From assembly GCA_028456385.1 (NCBI GenBank), contig JALNQF010000003.1:620001-684000 (forward strand): a DNA stretch of 64,000 bases. The letters are read 5' to 3'. Below the pieces are notes generated by a model. That model was not told the origin of the DNA. It made no database searches and was given only the letters and a program-made list of their open reading frames with translations. Positions 1-9,618 of this stretch are shown here, in pieces. This stretch comes from Ophiosphaerella korrae. Its lineage: Eukaryota; Ascomycota; Dothideomycetes; Pleosporales; Phaeosphaeriaceae. Within the stretch, counting starts at the first letter, position 1, and each line of letters begins with the position of its first letter. The translations under genes were made by a program, and so were the position numbers.

Positions 1-417
1 AATCCTAATAGATGCTGGAGTTCAGGCATGACATACCTTGCTTTCTTCCTCTCTGACGCCAACATACCCCCAAGAGTGCTAGCAACTGTAATGCCTGTCA
101 CTAAGCATACAATTGCAATGAATATCCAGAATGTTCGGGAACGGTAATCCAAATACTGGAGAACTATTCAACTTCTCGATATCTACTTTGAAGAGGGGCC
201 TAGAATCCAGAACAGTATTGGCTGTATTAGAAGGTTGAAATTTGTGGTTTATCTCAAGTCCTGGGTAATAAACCTCAAGCGTCAACTCGCCCCGACGCGA
301 GACCTCTGGTGCTGAATATTCATGAACATGTAGCATTGGTTGATCTTTGTACCTTTGTAGTCCTGAGATAGAGCAGTCGTCAATTATAACCTGTGGGTTA
401 TTTGTTACAATAGACAT
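1..417 (-). pseudogene. Single-pass membrane protein, 5' exon, frame-interrupted and cut by window edge
   Basis: I do not recognise a named family. The ATG at 417 opens a polar N-terminus of about 80 residues, read to about position 160. A hydrophobic segment then follows (FWIFIAIVCLVTGITVA, about 75-135) and a Lys-rich end (SERKKA), but in a frame shifted by one base. No intron fits between the two frames, so one base seems missing near 155-165. A GTATGT donor at 36-31 follows the Lys-rich end in phase 2. The neighbour at 826-1622 has the same plan: polar N-terminus, membrane segment, GG and Lys-rich end, GTATGT donor in phase 2. That suggests tandem paralogues with extracellular domains in later exons (inference). 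A sequencing error instead of real decay cannot be excluded. Confidence 0.5.
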
Positions 418-825
418 GGTGAACAATAGGAATCAATGGTAAGAGAAAAAAAAAGACCTCAGGCAAATATATCTTAAAGAGATAATTCCGAAAAAGCTAT
501 ACCGGAGGCGCTTGGATCAGATGTTCTTGTCTGACTTTCTTAGTCTCACAAGGGGGCCTAAACATCCTGCACCTCGCTCAGGGATCCCACATTGCTTGGC
601 TTTTGTGAAGCAACACAATTTCAAACACATCAAGTTTTAAGGCAACAATAGAAATAGTATGGAGCTAAAACAGAACATACGATTGTGAATAAAGTGACAA
701 ACTCCTATGAAACCGAAAAGGCACGAACTGACCGTGTTTAGGCTGGCCATTGTGTCCAGCTCTCTCTGTTCTACATGCGGCCCATTCATCACAACCTCTC
801 TAGAAAATCCCTCTCATAGTATATT
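418..825. other. Intergenic, no gene seen
   Basis: Spacer between two minus-strand membrane-protein remnants, with short A-rich runs. It should hold the promoter of the left remnant and the 3' end of the right one. I see no RNA gene or repeat. Confidence 0.5.
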
Positions 826-1622
826 CTATTGGCTCAAAGCAGTAACCATTGTATACCCATCCCCAGCAAATGCCTTGAGTGTCCCACTTTTCAACCAACA
901 ATTCGCCCATTTCCCATCCCCCGTCTCTGCTCCACCGCGGACCCTATCACAACTCCCGCACAAGGCTGTCTTGTGTACTTCAAACTATACTGACTACACG
1001 CATTTATGCATTGCTCCAAAGTATACGCTACAAAAGTGACTAGATCAGCGTCGTTTGAGTTGACGCCGTCCTGACAGCTGTACTTCTGGCCTTTGAGGCT
1101 CCGAGATCAAACTGGACAACCGACGACGGACATTTCACATTTACGGAATTGATTTGGGCAAGAGGAATAGTGACATAGGGATCGACCTAGGGGGCGGGCG
1201 TTGCGCAAGCTGGTGTTGGCAGGGTGGAGTATCGCGTTGTTGTGGCTGTCATAATTATGTTATGTGCGTAGGACGAGCATAATGCCGCAGCGCCATAAGC
1301 GATTCTAGCTTAATTTTAGGAGTTGAAAGGCGTGGAATATTGTTGAGGAAACATACTCTTGTTTCTTCTTCAAGGTGCCGCCTACACTGCCGCCGACAAG
1401 GACTCCCACTAACAGAAAGAAGAGTATAAAAATTAGCCAGAATATGCTCCATCTCGGCCCGAATATGCTTGGATGCCGTCTATTCATATCGTCATTGTAG
1501 TGTCTAGACCTTGGAGGGGAAATATGCGGTGGAATTTGATCATGGTTTGCTCCTGAATCATTGTGGCCGTTCGACACATGCGTAACATGGCCCTGGCTAA
1601 TAAACCTTGGCTCATTCGACAT
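826..1622 (-). pseudogene. Type II membrane protein with PAN/apple-like ectodomain, decayed
   Basis: Exon 1 (1622-1357) encodes a polar, His/Asn/Pro-rich cytosolic region, then a strong membrane segment (WLIFILFFLLVGVLVGG) and a Lys-rich stop, ending at a GTATGT donor (1356-1351). Downstream the minus strand reads like a PAN/apple-like domain but in three different frames. The first contains DPYVTIPLAQINS and runs to about 1090. The second contains YTLEQCINACSQYS and CAGVV and runs to about 920. The third contains WANCWLKSG and stops at 826-828. An in-frame TAG lies at 1187-1189 just before the first block. The shifts fall near short G runs (C runs on the plus strand, about 1088-1091 and 918-922). 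I read this as a pseudogene; homopolymer sequencing errors could explain the shifts but not the stop. Ligand and role are unknown. Confidence 0.55.
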
Positions 1623-2111
1623 GATGGAAGTGATGATATACCCTTGAGCAACAACTCAGAGCACAAAATCCCGACAAGGCGGAGAAGTACAAGGCTACTT
1701 ACGCATCATAAACCCAGAACGGGGTAAAAGTGAACATGATTTGGCTTCCATCGAAGGACTGAGACACTTGTGAAAATACTTTATGATTTGCTGCATCGTT
1801 TTGTTGATTAAGAGTGGCTGCATATACCGATCGACTTCTAGCGAACCAGGACTCAACCTGCTCAACCTTACGAGGTGGCGTCTGCCTCAAACAAAAACCG
1901 GTGACCAAAAAAAAAAGCGACACTGAAATACTGGAATCAGCCTTGCTAGACTAGATGTTCGAACGCCTTGGGATGCATGAATGCGACGAGGAAGGGACAC
2001 TAATAGAAATATGTACACTTTTCTCCTGGAAGGGCGTTGTATGCGAATGGACCGACGGCATAGCAGTGCAAACCTTCTCTTTATTGTTACAATGTACAAT
2101 CCACGCCATTT
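1623..2111. other. Intergenic, no gene seen
   Basis: Lies between the pseudogene's 5' end and the 3' end of the mannosidase. A minus-strand open stretch (1923-1699) ends at a GTAAGT-like donor near 1703-1698. It could be a leader exon of the neighbouring pseudogene but has no recognisable content. Confidence 0.4.
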
Positions 2112-4037
2112 TTATCCACCAGCCGGGCTTTTGCTACTCGTCGGTCTTCGAAACGGATGTGCCTCGGTATTAAATACCCAGTCATCAAGACTAATCATAT
2201 CCGCAGGGCTAAAAATGAGATAAAAGTATTTTAACGTCTCAGCCGTCCAGAAACTTTCCATCTTGTCTTCGATATTGTCTTCTCTCGTATGCATCCTACC
2301 GCGCACACTGGGAGCCTCTGCATTCTTGGCTACGGTAGGCGGAGCGAATGTGACGTCGCGGACTTGTCCATTTGCATACGGTGTGCGAGACGTGTTGACA
2401 ATGGCTGTAAACATGTTCCATGCGTAGCCGAGCCATTTTCTATCACCAGTGATGCGGTACATGATGAAGACGGATTCGATGGCTTCAGGACGCAGTAGAT
2501 AGCGGCTATCGCGTATATGGGGGAAGCCTGGGACCATGTGGCACTCTCTCGCTGAACTTCTACTGCCACAGTTCTTGATCTTTTCTTCTTCCCAAGCCGT
2601 TTGATTCCAGGCGCACTCCGTCCGGGACTCGCATGGCATCATTGCAAATGTTTCGGGCATGATGCCGGATGGCATAGCTGCGTAGGTATATACACAGCCT
2701 TTGGTCAGCTTCTCGCCAAGCTCGACATGGTGTTTGTCTTCAAAGAGGCGGCCAGCAAGGCCAAACATTCCGCCAATGAAGCATGTCAAATGCTGCAGAT
2801 CGGGGTCTAAGTTTACGTCGTTGAGACTCGTTACATAAGCATTGCCACAGAATAGTAGATGCTCGCCATATTTGTCATGTGGTATCGAAGCGCGGAACAG
2901 CATGTGTTTATCTATCATGGCCGCGGAGTCTTTGTATAACTTTTTGTAAATAGGGTCAAGGCCTGCGAGGAGAGCGTGCATCTTGGGGAAGTATTCGTAC
3001 GTTGAATCTGCCAACGCTCCGATAGAGAAAGACCCTGATTGATTGAATTCTTCCTTTGCTGCATCAACCATCGTTGGCCAAAGACCAGGAATTCTCGTAT
3101 TGTTCTGTGTGCGGTCCAGCATCAGGCTAACTCTGGCGACGACGTCATAGTACTTTGGCTCTGCAGTTATTTGTGCAAGTCGTGTGAATTCCATAGTGAG
3201 GGAGCCGAGACATGCGAAGCAAATGTTTCTCTCGGCAGGAAACTCTGACCGTTCTTCTACCTTTACATCTTCAATGTCTAGAAAGCCTAAGGGTGTATTG
3301 TTTGTGGTATCGAAAGCCCGGTATAGCATTTCGCCAAGCTGCACAGCTTTTTCTAGAAGCACTGGCTCATGGCTGAGGTCGTATGCGCTTAGCAGACCAC
3401 CGAGATATCTGATGGTTGTTTCGAAGACGCTGATAGACTTCATCTCGGACTTGCCAAAGTCAATGGCGGCCACAGCCTCGACAGCCTCGTAGAAGTATTC
3501 TTTGAAGCCCATGATCCATAATGAATCGAGAGAGTCGACCAAAGTGGCTCCCCAGCCGCCGAATGAGTCTAAACTTGCGCCTTCTACTGGCTTGAGCTCG
3601 TCCTGTCCCCAAGCAAATTCCCTGTAGCTCTCCCATGTGCGCTGGAATTCATCTCGCACCACCACCCTGCGTTTCTCTTTGTCTCGCCGTTGCGTTCGTG
3701 TTTCGGCGCCGGCGTCGAATTGGACTTTGGGTAGTTTGTGAGGAGTGCCCGTTGGCAGTGGAATGTACGACACGATTTTGTTTACGAACGGCGCTTTTCT
3801 CCAATCGTAGGAAGCTGGAGCTTTGAGCCTTATTTGGCCCGGGTGATCGTTCATGTATATCTCATGCGACTCGAATGGCACAGCAAGAGGATCCAATGGG
3901 CGGGCCGACCAGATATAGTATGCGCCGAATGTGATAGTACCAAGCAGCAGCCAGGCGAGCGTCCGCTTGTGTTGCCGCGACATTGGTTGGTATCGCCCGC
4001 CAGGCGAAATCTTGATTCTGCGCATTGTAAGTGGCAC
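2112..4037 (-). CDS. Class I alpha-1,2-mannosidase (GH47)
   Basis: Glycoside hydrolase family 47 enzyme of 641 residues in one exon. Family members trim alpha-1,2-linked mannose from N-glycans in the ER or Golgi, using inverting chemistry with a bound calcium ion. A short N-terminal tail and a membrane anchor (about residues 27-43) give the usual type II layout with a lumenal catalytic domain. GH47 signatures are present: GGWGATLVDSLDSLWIMG (about 160-177), the FETTIRYLGG block with a catalytic Glu (205-214), MESFWTAETLKY (593-604) and the calcium-site TEAHP near the C-terminus (624-628). In-frame Met codons 5 and 19 are possible alternative starts. Several GH47 paralogues occur in fungi, so I cannot say whether this is the ER MNS1 type or a Golgi type. 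Confidence 0.93.
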   Translation of the reverse strand: MPLTMRRIKISPGGRYQPMSRQHKRTLAWLLLGTITFGAYYIWSARPLDPLAVPFESHEIYMNDHPGQIRLKAPASYDWRKAPFVNKIVSYIPLPTGTPHKLPKVQFDAGAETRTQRRDKEKRRVVVRDEFQRTWESYREFAWGQDELKPVEGASLDSFGGWGATLVDSLDSLWIMGFKEYFYEAVEAVAAIDFGKSEMKSISVFETTIRYLGGLLSAYDLSHEPVLLEKAVQLGEMLYRAFDTTNNTPLGFLDIEDVKVEERSEFPAERNICFACLGSLTMEFTRLAQITAEPKYYDVVARVSLMLDRTQNNTRIPGLWPTMVDAAKEEFNQSGSFSIGALADSTYEYFPKMHALLAGLDPIYKKLYKDSAAMIDKHMLFRASIPHDKYGEHLLFCGNAYVTSLNDVNLDPDLQHLTCFIGGMFGLAGRLFEDKHHVELGEKLTKGCVYTYAAMPSGIMPETFAMMPCESRTECAWNQTAWEEEKIKNCGSRSSARECHMVPGFPHIRDSRYLLRPEAIESVFIMYRITGDRKWLGYAWNMFTAIVNTSRTPYANGQVRDVTFAPPTVAKNAEAPSVRGRMHTREDNIEDKMESFWTAETLKYFYLIFSPADMISLDDWVFNTEAHPFRRPTSSKSPAGG

Positions 4038-4647
4038 AGACAGGTAGTACCTGGTGGTTAGGGTCGCAGGTCAAGGAAACGAAAGGTGCACAGAAGCAAG
4101 CACAAGACGAGGCTGGGAAGCTTCAGGGCAAAGACGTCAAACAGAAAGAAGAAAGTAGATAGTAAGGCGCCGACTTGGGGGTGGCCGCACACCCCATGTC
4201 ATTCCTAGAGTGTGGAGGTGCAGTTGAATAAGGAATAAGGCGAAACGCTCACTCGGCGCTCAGGACACCTCGCAACTCGAGGCGCGCCGTCGTTGCGGCG
4301 AGGATCCGAGCGCCAAGGCAGTGACATTGCCGAGCTGGGGAGGGGCTACACAGCATTGGTGTAAATGCTATGTGCCGAAGGGCCTATTACTATAAAAGAG
4401 CACGAATGTAGAATAGATGAAAAGAGGGTTCAAGCGCAGTAATCAGGTGCAAGGTCGGTGCAGCGCCCAAGACGCGCTAGTACAGCAACCCGTTTATCCG
4501 ATTCCGTGAACGCCAGTCCTCGCCGGCAAGCCTCAATGGAGTAGGTGATTACATGACCAGTTCACGCACATGGACATTTATGCTGTAGGACGAGTACACC
4601 CTTGCCTCGGCAGCGAATACGTAGCTTTATGTCTCCATGTGACGCTA
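4038..4647. other. Intergenic: mannosidase promoter and URA5 3' side
   Basis: Both flanking genes are on the minus strand, so this contains the mannosidase 5' region (just above 4037) and the URA5 3' end. No open frame or RNA gene is supported. Confidence 0.6.
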
Positions 4648-5349
4648 TCAATCACTCGCCTTGTACTTGGCTCGATACTCGTCCAGCCGCTTCAGGTCCT
4701 CTTCCCCACCAAGACCCCTCAAGTAGGCCACTACGTCGTCCAGGGTGAGGATTGCCAGGACTGGAATGCCGTACTGCTTCCTCACCTCTCCAATGGCGCT
4801 CGGGCCCGGCTTTCCATCGTCGTCGTTTGGAGTGGGCGTCTTTTCTTGGCGATCAAAGGCTACAATGATGCCCACCAGCTCACCCCCCTCCCTCTTGATA
4901 ATGTCGATGGCTTCGCGAATGGCAGTGCCGGCCGTGATTACATCGTCCACGATGACAATCTTCTTTCCTTTGAGTGATGCACCGACAATGTTGCCGCCCT
5001 CGCCGTGGTCTTTGGCTTCCTTGCGATTGAAACTGTAGCTCCTTTGACCATATGTCTTGACGTCCAGGTCAGCGAGCTTGTCGATGGTTGCAGCGGCCAA
5101 TGGGATGCCCTTGTATGCTGGGCCGAAGAGAATATCCCACTGGAACGAGGCGTCTGCTTCTCCATGCTCCTTGAGGGTGTTTGCATATGCTGAGGAGATG
5201 GAGCGCAGCAGATCGGCCCTGTGGAAGAGCCCCGCGTTGAAGAAGTATGGCGACGTGCGTTTGGACTTGAGGGTGAATGTGCCAAACTTGAGGGCCTCGG
5301 CCGAGACGCAGTCGGCGACGAAGGCCTTCTTGTATTCTGGGAGAGCCAT
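4648..5349 (-). CDS. URA5: Orotate phosphoribosyltransferase
   Basis: Joins orotate to PRPP to give orotidine 5'-phosphate, the fifth step of pyrimidine synthesis, in the cytosol. The protein is 233 residues, the usual fungal length. Start chosen at 5349 (MALPEYKK) because the frame upstream of it overlaps the neighbouring promoter and carries no conserved sequence. Family features are the N-terminal block TSPYFFNAG (32-40), the catalytic loop [11 protein letters not shown] (109-119) and the PRPP-binding motif [13 protein letters not shown] (131-143). The gene is intronless and diverges from TIM23 across 199 bp. Confidence 0.97.
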   Translation of the reverse strand: MALPEYKKAFVADCVSAEALKFGTFTLKSKRTSPYFFNAGLFHRADLLRSISSAYANTLKEHGEADASFQWDILFGPAYKGIPLAAATIDKLADLDVKTYGQRSYSFNRKEAKDHGEGGNIVGASLKGKKIVIVDDVITAGTAIREAIDIIKREGGELVGIIVAFDRQEKTPTPNDDDGKPGPSAIGEVRKQYGIPVLAILTLDDVVAYLRGLGGEEDLKRLDEYRAKYKASD

Positions 5350-5548
5350 GCTGTTTATTGTTGGCGCTGGACTCAGAAGCGTGCGTCTCTCTATCTTTTT
5401 CTTTCCGAGCTCGGAAAGCGGCGAGAATGATGCGCTGGTGGCCCGTGCGGCCGGTGACGCCCGCTGCTGGCTCGAAATTCTTTGCCGCGACCACGGCAAG
5501 CTCTCGCACGCCTTCACACCACCCGATCCCCCAATCCACGCCTTCACC
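5350..5548. promoter_or_regulatory. Shared divergent promoter of URA5 and TIM23
   Basis: Only 199 bp separates the two start codons, so the two promoters must overlap. CT-rich stretches are visible; I see no unambiguous TATA box. Confidence 0.6.
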
Positions 5549-6332
5549 ATGACCATGTAGGCCAATATACCCCCACTTTATTCTTGCTCGATTTGGCTGA
5601 TTCATTGTATAGCTGGGACACATTAACTGGGCGCAAGTCCACCTCTCCCCAGCCCTCCCAATCGCCGCAATCCACCGATTTCGTTCCCGAGGACACCTTC
5701 ACACCCACACCCTTCGACCCCAATAGCGCCATTCAGAGCCCGTCGGACTTCATCCTCGAACCCTCACAACTGCATCCTCTAGCCGGCCTGAACCAAGACA
5801 CGCTCGACTACCTTTCGCTCGAAGACTCGGACCTGTCCGCCCTGCCCGGCTCGCAATCTGCCCTGCCCTCGCGCGGCTGGTCCGACGATCTCTGTTATGG
5901 CACTGGCGTGTCCTATCTGACTGCGCTGTCCATTGGCGGCGCATGGGGCCTCGCAGAAGGCTTACAGAAGAACCCCCCAAGCATGGCCCCGCGGTTGCGC
6001 TTGAACGGCGTGCTGAACGCTATAACCCGGAGAGGGCCCTTCTTGGGGAACAGCGCAGGTGTGATTGCTATGGTTTACAATGGCATGAACAGCACGATTG
6101 GTTACTACCGGGGGAAACACGACATGACAAATAGTGTCATGGCAGGCGCACTGAGCGGCGCCTTGTTCAAGAGCACGCGGGGGACACGGCAGATGGCCAT
6201 CAGCTCAGGTATTTGCGCAAGTTTGGCGGGCGGATGGGCAGTAAGCTCAAACTACTCTCTCATCATAGCACGAGATCGCTGACAGACTTGCAGATAACAC
6301 GGAAGGTCTTCTTTGAGCCCGACTCCTCATAG
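5549..6332 (+). CDS. TIM23: Mitochondrial inner-membrane translocase subunit Tim23
   Basis: Channel subunit of the TIM23 complex that imports presequence proteins across the mitochondrial inner membrane. Proposed exons: 5549-5556, 5613-6240 and 6294-6332; introns are 56 and 53 bp and phases close to 224 residues. Exon 1 encodes only three residues, which gives the expected [11 protein letters not shown] start. Exon 3 replaces a read-through end with [12 protein letters not shown], as expected at the family C-terminus. The acidic, Ser/Pro-rich N-terminal half matches the intermembrane-space domain. The C-terminal half is the Tim17/22/23 domain with Gly-rich membrane segments ([26 protein letters not shown]). 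The tiny first exon is the least certain part. Confidence 0.9.
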
Positions 6333-6822
6333 AATGTACCCACCACTAGACGATTACCAGCATTCCTCATTGCAACTTTTGCATCTATCTTTGGCGATTT
6401 GAGCGCACCTCTCACCACCCTCCACGGGATCGATCCCAATGTACAACACCCGGCGTTGGCACAGGAGTCAGGTTTGAAGATTAGACGGGCGCTGTGATGA
6501 GCTCATCCGACATGGGCAGACGATTGTCTATATTGCGCAGATATGTAAGAGATACGACAGACACCAAATAATGCATGAACAAATAAATTACGTATAACGC
6601 TATCCTGAGCACTCTCCGTTTGGCAATGGACGAAATATGCTATCATGACAGGCTTCTACGACTGGCCAACCATTCTAGTCCAACCCAAGATATTTCAGAA
6701 GTGGCCATGCCAGAATCAAATATAAGATGAACTTGATATCTCTGACGAAATGAACCCATCCAGAACACCATACGATGCTTGCACCAATATTGTCCTACAA
6801 ACACTCTTGCCTCTCACCCTCA
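6333..6822. other. Intergenic between convergent genes
   Basis: Holds the 3' ends of TIM23 and of the minus-strand PAN/apple gene. No further gene is seen. Confidence 0.6.
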
Positions 6823-8402
6823 CTACGGCAACTCCGTCGCACCCTCTTTCCTATGCGCATACTTGGTCGTCTCCGGCAGCTCATTTGGCTGATGCGCCTG
6901 CCCACTAAGTTCCATCGGCGCACCCCCATGCGCCGCCCGCGCATCATAAAACTCGCCATGTGCCCCAGAACTATATCCCGGAGCCGCTCCATACGCACCG
7001 AGATCCCTTCCGTCCTTCTCCACCGCCGTCTGTCCCACGCTCTTGCTCTTGCGCCGCCGAATCCAGAAGATGGCAAACACCAGGAGCCCGATTGCTGCGA
7101 TGCCACCGATGACGGGGCCCGCGATCCACGCTTTTGACGACGACGATGATGATGATGATGTCGAAGACGCGTTGGACGAGTTGTTGCCCGTGTTTGAGCC
7201 TGTGGATGCGCCGCCAGAGCTCGAAAGCGCTGCATAAGTAGCGGATGCTTGGTCCGACACCGTGTTGGTGGTGTTTTGCAGATAGCAGTTTTTGAAGCCG
7301 CCATTGAGCGTCGAGTCGAAGACAACACCGATGCATTTCTGATCGGATTTGGCGCAGGAGTCCATGCACGACGTGATATTCTGCGCGTGGAGGCTCGTGA
7401 TGTTCGTGCCGGTATTCAGTTGTCCGCAGTGCACGTCGAATTTCTTGTTTGCTTCTTTGGATGTGTATGTTTTTGACGAGGGGCAGTTTCGGTCGATAGG
7501 GTCGATGCGGGTTATGGTGGCAGTATGGAGGACACCCAGTTTGTTGCCGGGCGTGGTGAGGCCGCTGTCAGGAAAGTCGGCTTTGGGCCAACAGTTTGCA
7601 AAACCAATTTCTAGGCCGGGGTTCCAGGACACGGCTTTGCAGAGCGGGTGTTGGTCGACGCAGATTCGTAGACATTCTTCGAGCGTCTTGGTATGGTAGA
7701 AGCCCTTGTATGGGTTATCCCAACAGGGCTTGGGATAGCCAGACCAACACAAATCAGAGCCGCCAATGACTTTACCACAGTTGACGGTGTATGCGAGTCC
7801 ATCGACACCGGTGAGATCGTGGATAGAGGCATCGGCTTCAGGACATGTTTTGTCGTACCCTATCATTTGGCCTCCAGCTACTAGAGCAGAGTAGTGGCCG
7901 GCTTTTTGCTCGAGATTCTTGGTTCCAGTCGTGCTGTTGCGAATCCAACATGCGCCATCAGCCTCGACCCAGACGACGCCAAAGCAGCCCTCCCCCGAGC
8001 CCCAGTATCGCGAACAATGTTCCATGCAGTCCGCCATGCTTGGTGATGTGAAAGGCTTTTCTGCATCTGCGATTTGTCAGCCACGATCAAGTCGCGAGAG
8101 TCGCCAAAGTGTGGCGTGTACCGTTGAAGGGGTTGTTTTGTCCACAGTAAGTTGTGAAGTTGAGTCCATTCTGTGACTTGTAGCCATTAGGATTACATTT
8201 CGAAGTGTCCGGCGATGTTTGCCGTGGGTCCAACTCGTGAGCGAGCACAGTATCCGCGAACCCTGTAACGCGTCAGTTTAATCCTGTTTACCTTTCCATT
8301 GATATTTCTTCTCATTCCATCCCAGTGGTACTCACATGGTTGTGTCGCAAGCGCAGCGCTTGCAAATGTCAGAGCAACCAGGCTCTGCCTCAGTAACACC
8401 AT
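6823..8402 (-). CDS. Cell-surface protein with three PAN/apple-like modules and a membrane anchor
   Basis: Proposed exons: 8402-8336, 8262-8122 and 8066 (or 8060)-6823, giving 483 or 481 residues. Order of parts: signal peptide (1-20), three Cys-rich modules of PAN/apple style starting near residues 45, 142 and 262, a Ser/Asn/Thr-rich stalk (about 345-377), one membrane segment (SKAWIAGPVIGGIAAIGLLVF, about 378-400), a basic stop (RRRK) and a Gly/Ala/Tyr-rich cytosolic tail. Each module carries a (Y/V/H)CG turn, a Cys-x3-Cys helix such as CMEHC, CLRIC or CMDSC, and a closing C(W/Y) strand. PAN modules bind proteins or sugars in other systems; the ligand here is unknown. The membrane motif SKAWIAG also occurs in the surface protein at 59.4-60.7 kb. 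The acceptor of the last exon has two in-frame options 6 bp apart. Confidence 0.8.
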
Positions 8403-9618
8403 ACTGATTTTCTCTTTCTTGTATGAAATGTGAGGCAGAAACTAAAAGGCTCTTGAAGATCAACAAGGTCTTGAGAAATTTGGGGTCCAAATGCACTTTG
8501 TCGTGGAATCAATGGACCAAGCGTTCAGGAACGATCAGACTGAAGGAAAGATGAAAGCCTCCAGGAAGTCCCATCACCCAACGTAACTCAAGGCCCCCCG
8601 CTATGAAGGGGGTTGATCCCAACCCGTCAAGGTTCAGTGCGCACGATCATCACAAACCACTTCCCATTCTAGCTTCTGCAGGCAAACATCATCCCTGCTA
8701 AGCCTTGCCTCTGGTATTGGGGGCTGGGAACGCACGACGTTACAAAAGCTTAGCATTATAAACTTGACCAAGGCAGAAACTCTTGATGGACAACGATATC
8801 TTGCTGAGTCAGCCCTGGAAACAACAGGGTTAGTTTTAGGCCCCCAGAGTGGATGCTTGTGCTGGGCAAAGTCGTGGTTGGACTTTGATGGCGGAGCAAG
8901 ATTAAATTTTGCTTACAGATTTGATTGAAGAATCGGCCGATCAAGCGAAGACGCCTCTGCTCTTCTGCCAACACGGGGTTTACTACTTAGCTTGCTTACG
9001 ACAAGCGTAGCACAACATCGAGAATGTTTTCAGGAGCCGGAACATAACTGTTTCAAACTCCTAGTCTGCCTGAACAAGCGCCAGACTTCAGTTCCTAGAC
9101 CGATCTCCGTGTCTTGGCGACGGTGAACCAAATTACCGGATATTCCCGTGAGGCTGGGTTTTCTATTTTTGTTTCTCGCCGCCGACCCGCTGTCAAAAGT
9201 ATTTGAACTCGGACTGCGTTGATGAGTACCAGTATCAAGGTTGTACCTTGTCCAATTTATGTGAGATCACTTTGAATACATGACTAGAGGTTGAAGGATC
9301 GAATGCTCCATCAATCGTGAGACAAATTCACCTATGCGGTCATGCTACAGTAGGTAATCTGCTCGTGTAGGGCTGCACAGCATTTCACACGTATCCTCTG
9401 AATTAACCACTTAAAAATCTTAGCAGTGGTATATACTCCAGGGTCAGGTAGGATTATGGAAGCAGAGAAGATATGAGTGCGCCACTATAAATATGATATC
9501 GATTGCCCTGATCGCAAGACAAACTGTGATCTGGTATCTAACGCCCCATGAACGCCAGCCATGATTCTTTTGCCATTGACCGATGGAATAGCTGAGTAAA
9601 CAAACATCTCAGACTCGC
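8403..9618. other. Intergenic, 1.2 kb
   Basis: Contains the promoter of the PAN/apple gene (above 8402) and the 3' side of NOG1. Open frames here are short and lack recognisable content. No repeat or RNA gene is seen. Confidence 0.5.
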
